Assembly (NCBI GenBank): GCA_902494875.1
Contig: CABUUO010000024.1
Span: 1 to 15,031, forward strand
DNA from: an uncultured Pseudomonadota bacterium
GTDB taxonomy: Bacteria; Pseudomonadota; Alphaproteobacteria; RF32; CAG-239
Direction of reading: 5' to 3'
Length of the DNA: 15,031 nt
The notes under the pieces were generated by a model. That model was not told the origin of the DNA, did no database searches, and was given only the letters and a program-made list of their open reading frames with translations. Positions 14,182 through 15,031 of the stretch are shown piece after piece. How positions within the stretch are numbered: the stretch's first letter is position 1; each line of letters starts with the position of its first letter. The position numbers and the translations under genes are program-made.

Positions 14182-14391
14182 ATGGGAAAAAGTGCCACCC
14201 GGGAAAATAAGACACCGCTGGAAAGCAACATTGTCTTAATAAACAAAATCTACGAAAGCTTTGAAGCATTGGAAGCAACGCTTGGCGGACTAAAATTGGA
14301 AGAGCCTCTGTTCATTACTTACGTTGCCAAAAAAGCTTTCGCCAAAGCCATCTTCAATGAAATAAGACCGGAAAAACACACCCGCCAATAG
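14182..14391 (+). CDS. Small protein of unknown function (69 aa)
   Basis: Not recognised. It encodes 69 residues with no signal peptide or membrane segment. A polar N-terminus (MGKSATRENKTPLE) precedes two likely amphipathic helices, about 16-34 (NIVLINKIYESFEALEATL) and about 45-60 (YVAKKAFAKAIFNEI), and a basic end. AAGGAG 7 nt before the ATG is an excellent ribosome-binding site, and a strong terminator follows 11 nt after the stop, so it is a credible monocistronic gene. The preceding gap of about 210 nt (13973-14181) shows no feature I can name beyond A/T tracts; no clear promoter was found. Confidence 0.75.
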   Translation: MGKSATRENKTPLESNIVLINKIYESFEALEATLGGLKLEEPLFITYVAKKAFAKAIFNEIRPEKHTRQ

Positions 14392-14402
14392 TCCAATCAA
14401 TC

Positions 14403-14438
14403 AAATAAAAGCCTCTCTTCAGAGAGGCTTTTATTTTT
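14403..14438 (+). terminator. Rho-independent terminator after the 69-aa gene
   Basis: A perfect 15-bp stem, AAATAAAAGCCTCTC / GAGAGGCTTTTATTT, with the loop TTCA (14418-14421), leads into TTTT. The A-rich ascending arm would let it work on the opposite strand too. Confidence 0.93.
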
Positions 14439-14541
14439 GCTTAAGACAAAATCCAGACAAACACATCCAGCAAAAATGACATAATCCTTTATATTTTTAT
14501 GATATTTTTGTGAAAATTATTTTTTTATCGCCCATCAAGTG

Positions 14542-14570
14542 TTGATTAAATCATTTTTTTTATTTATAAT
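14542..14570 (+). promoter_or_regulatory. Strong sigma70 promoter of the Cys-rich secreted gene
   Basis: TTGATT (14542-14547, 4/6), an optimal 17-nt spacer and the perfect -10 TATAAT (14565-14570) point to a transcription start near 14576-14578, 33 nt before the ATG. The predicted start coincides with the left arm of the 17-bp inverted repeat at 14575. Confidence 0.7.
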
Positions 14571-14574
14571 ATTT

Positions 14575-14746
14575 ACAGGTCTTAGTTCTAATTATTGATG
14601 AGGTGTATTATGTCTCGTTTTCATAAAATTTCATATATTACCGCAGCACTTATGATTTTAGGTACCGCGTCCGAAACTTTGGCTAATCCTGACATAGGAA
14701 GCCTCTACCCCACTTTAGCAACACACTCTTTAGAACTAAGACCTGT
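14575..14746. repeat. Perfect 17-bp inverted repeat bracketing a gene start
   Basis: ACAGGTCTTAGTTCTAA at 14575-14591 recurs exactly as its reverse complement at 14730-14746. The 138 bp between hold the ribosome-binding site (GAGG at 14600-14603), the start codon and the first 40 codons. The left arm sits at the predicted mRNA 5' end; the right arm is coding sequence (about codons 41-46). It could be a long-range mRNA hairpin or a site pair for DNA inversion. A perfect 17-bp pair this close is unlikely by chance. Confidence 0.85.
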
Positions 14747-15031
14747 CACATCTTATCAATTGGCACGTGCCGTATTCCTGCCGGACACCAAAGACGACCT
14801 CGGCTTCTCCGGACGTGATACCGGCAGCGGAAATTTCGGACAAGGAGATGCCTGCAAAGGTTATACTCTTTCTTCCTGCCCGGCTAACGCAACATGTACG
14901 CCTTGTCCGACTAATCCAAACAAAAAGAAACTTACCGGGTGCAAATCAGGTTATACCTTGAGCGGAAACGCCTGTGTTGCCGCTACCTGTTCGGCACTCA
15001 ATTCCTCTTATAAAACCTCCGTTCCCAACAA
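14610..15031 (+). CDS. Secreted Cys-rich modular protein, 3' end missing
   Basis: Begins at ATG 14610 (GAGG about 6 nt upstream) and stays open to the right edge (140 complete codons), so the gene continues beyond the window. The first 25 residues form a signal peptide (basic start MSRFHK, hydrophobic core, TLA before N26). A linker (26-80), Gly- and Asp-rich toward its end (DLGFSGRDTGSGNFGQGD), leads to a Cys-rich module with Cys at 82, 90, 96, 99, 111, 122 and 127. It contains two similar units, CKGYTLSSCPANATCTPC and CKSGYTLSGNAC. The module resembles the one in the gene at the left edge, implying a family of exported surface proteins with Cys-rich N-terminal repeats and variable C-terminal domains. 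The overall function is unknown. Confidence 0.82.
   Translation, partial: MSRFHKISYITAALMILGTASETLANPDIGSLYPTLATHSLELRPVTSYQLARAVFLPDTKDDLGFSGRDTGSGNFGQGDACKGYTLSSCPANATCTPCPTNPNKKKLTGCKSGYTLSGNACVAATCSALNSSYKTSVPN

Overview
The window looks like chromosome from an alphaproteobacterium, probably an uncultured AT-leaning (often gut-associated) member of the Rhodospirillales-like lineages. The evidence is a gcrA cell-cycle regulator gene, which is confined to Alphaproteobacteria; the rpoZ - rsh - acpS - lepB - rnc - era gene order; and a single bifunctional RelA/SpoT-type protein. The narrower lineage guess rests on the cysteine-rich modular secreted proteins at both edges and is inference. I see no tRNA, rRNA, CRISPR array, transposase or phage gene.

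Layout. (1) 3-1541 (+): the 3' part of a gene for a secreted protein with a Cys-rich module followed by an AT-rich, beta-helix-like repeat region. It ends at a bidirectional terminator (1551-1588). (2) 1621-5788 (-), read right to left: DUF2062 membrane protein, acpS, a divergent signal peptidase I, a canonical signal peptidase I, rnc and era. This tightly packed housekeeping operon joins lipid and ACP maturation, protein export and RNA or ribosome maturation. (3) 5789-6088: an intergenic region with a roughly 126-bp imperfect palindrome abutting the rsh stop codon, a short GC-richer coding-like stretch and a promoter for the DUF2062 operon. (4) 6089-8900 (-): rpoZ, with an unusually long acidic tail, followed by its own terminator and then rsh with its own promoter. 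(5) 9039-11719 (-): a translationally coupled pair of exported proteins, a DUF4139 protein and an unrecognised 415-residue protein. (6) 11872-12381 (+): gcrA. (7) 12461-13945 (+): motA-motB flagellar stator genes, ending in a perfect UUCG-loop terminator. (8) 14182-14391 (+): a 69-residue orphan gene with its own terminator. (9) 14610 to the window end (+): the 5' part of a second secreted Cys-rich gene, with a strong sigma70 promoter. A perfect 17-bp inverted repeat flanks its ribosome-binding site and start.

The centre is ordinary core genome: stringent response, transcription, secretion, ribosome assembly, cell cycle and motility. The unusual material is at the edges (modular Cys-rich surface proteins, and the inverted repeat around the start of one) and in the rsh/DUF2062 gap (the palindrome). 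Several true gene boundaries differ from naive longest ORFs. Both Cys-rich genes run off the window, the 415-aa secreted protein starts at 10286, GcrA starts at 11872, and two operon genes (DUF2062 and the divergent lepB) use TTG starts.
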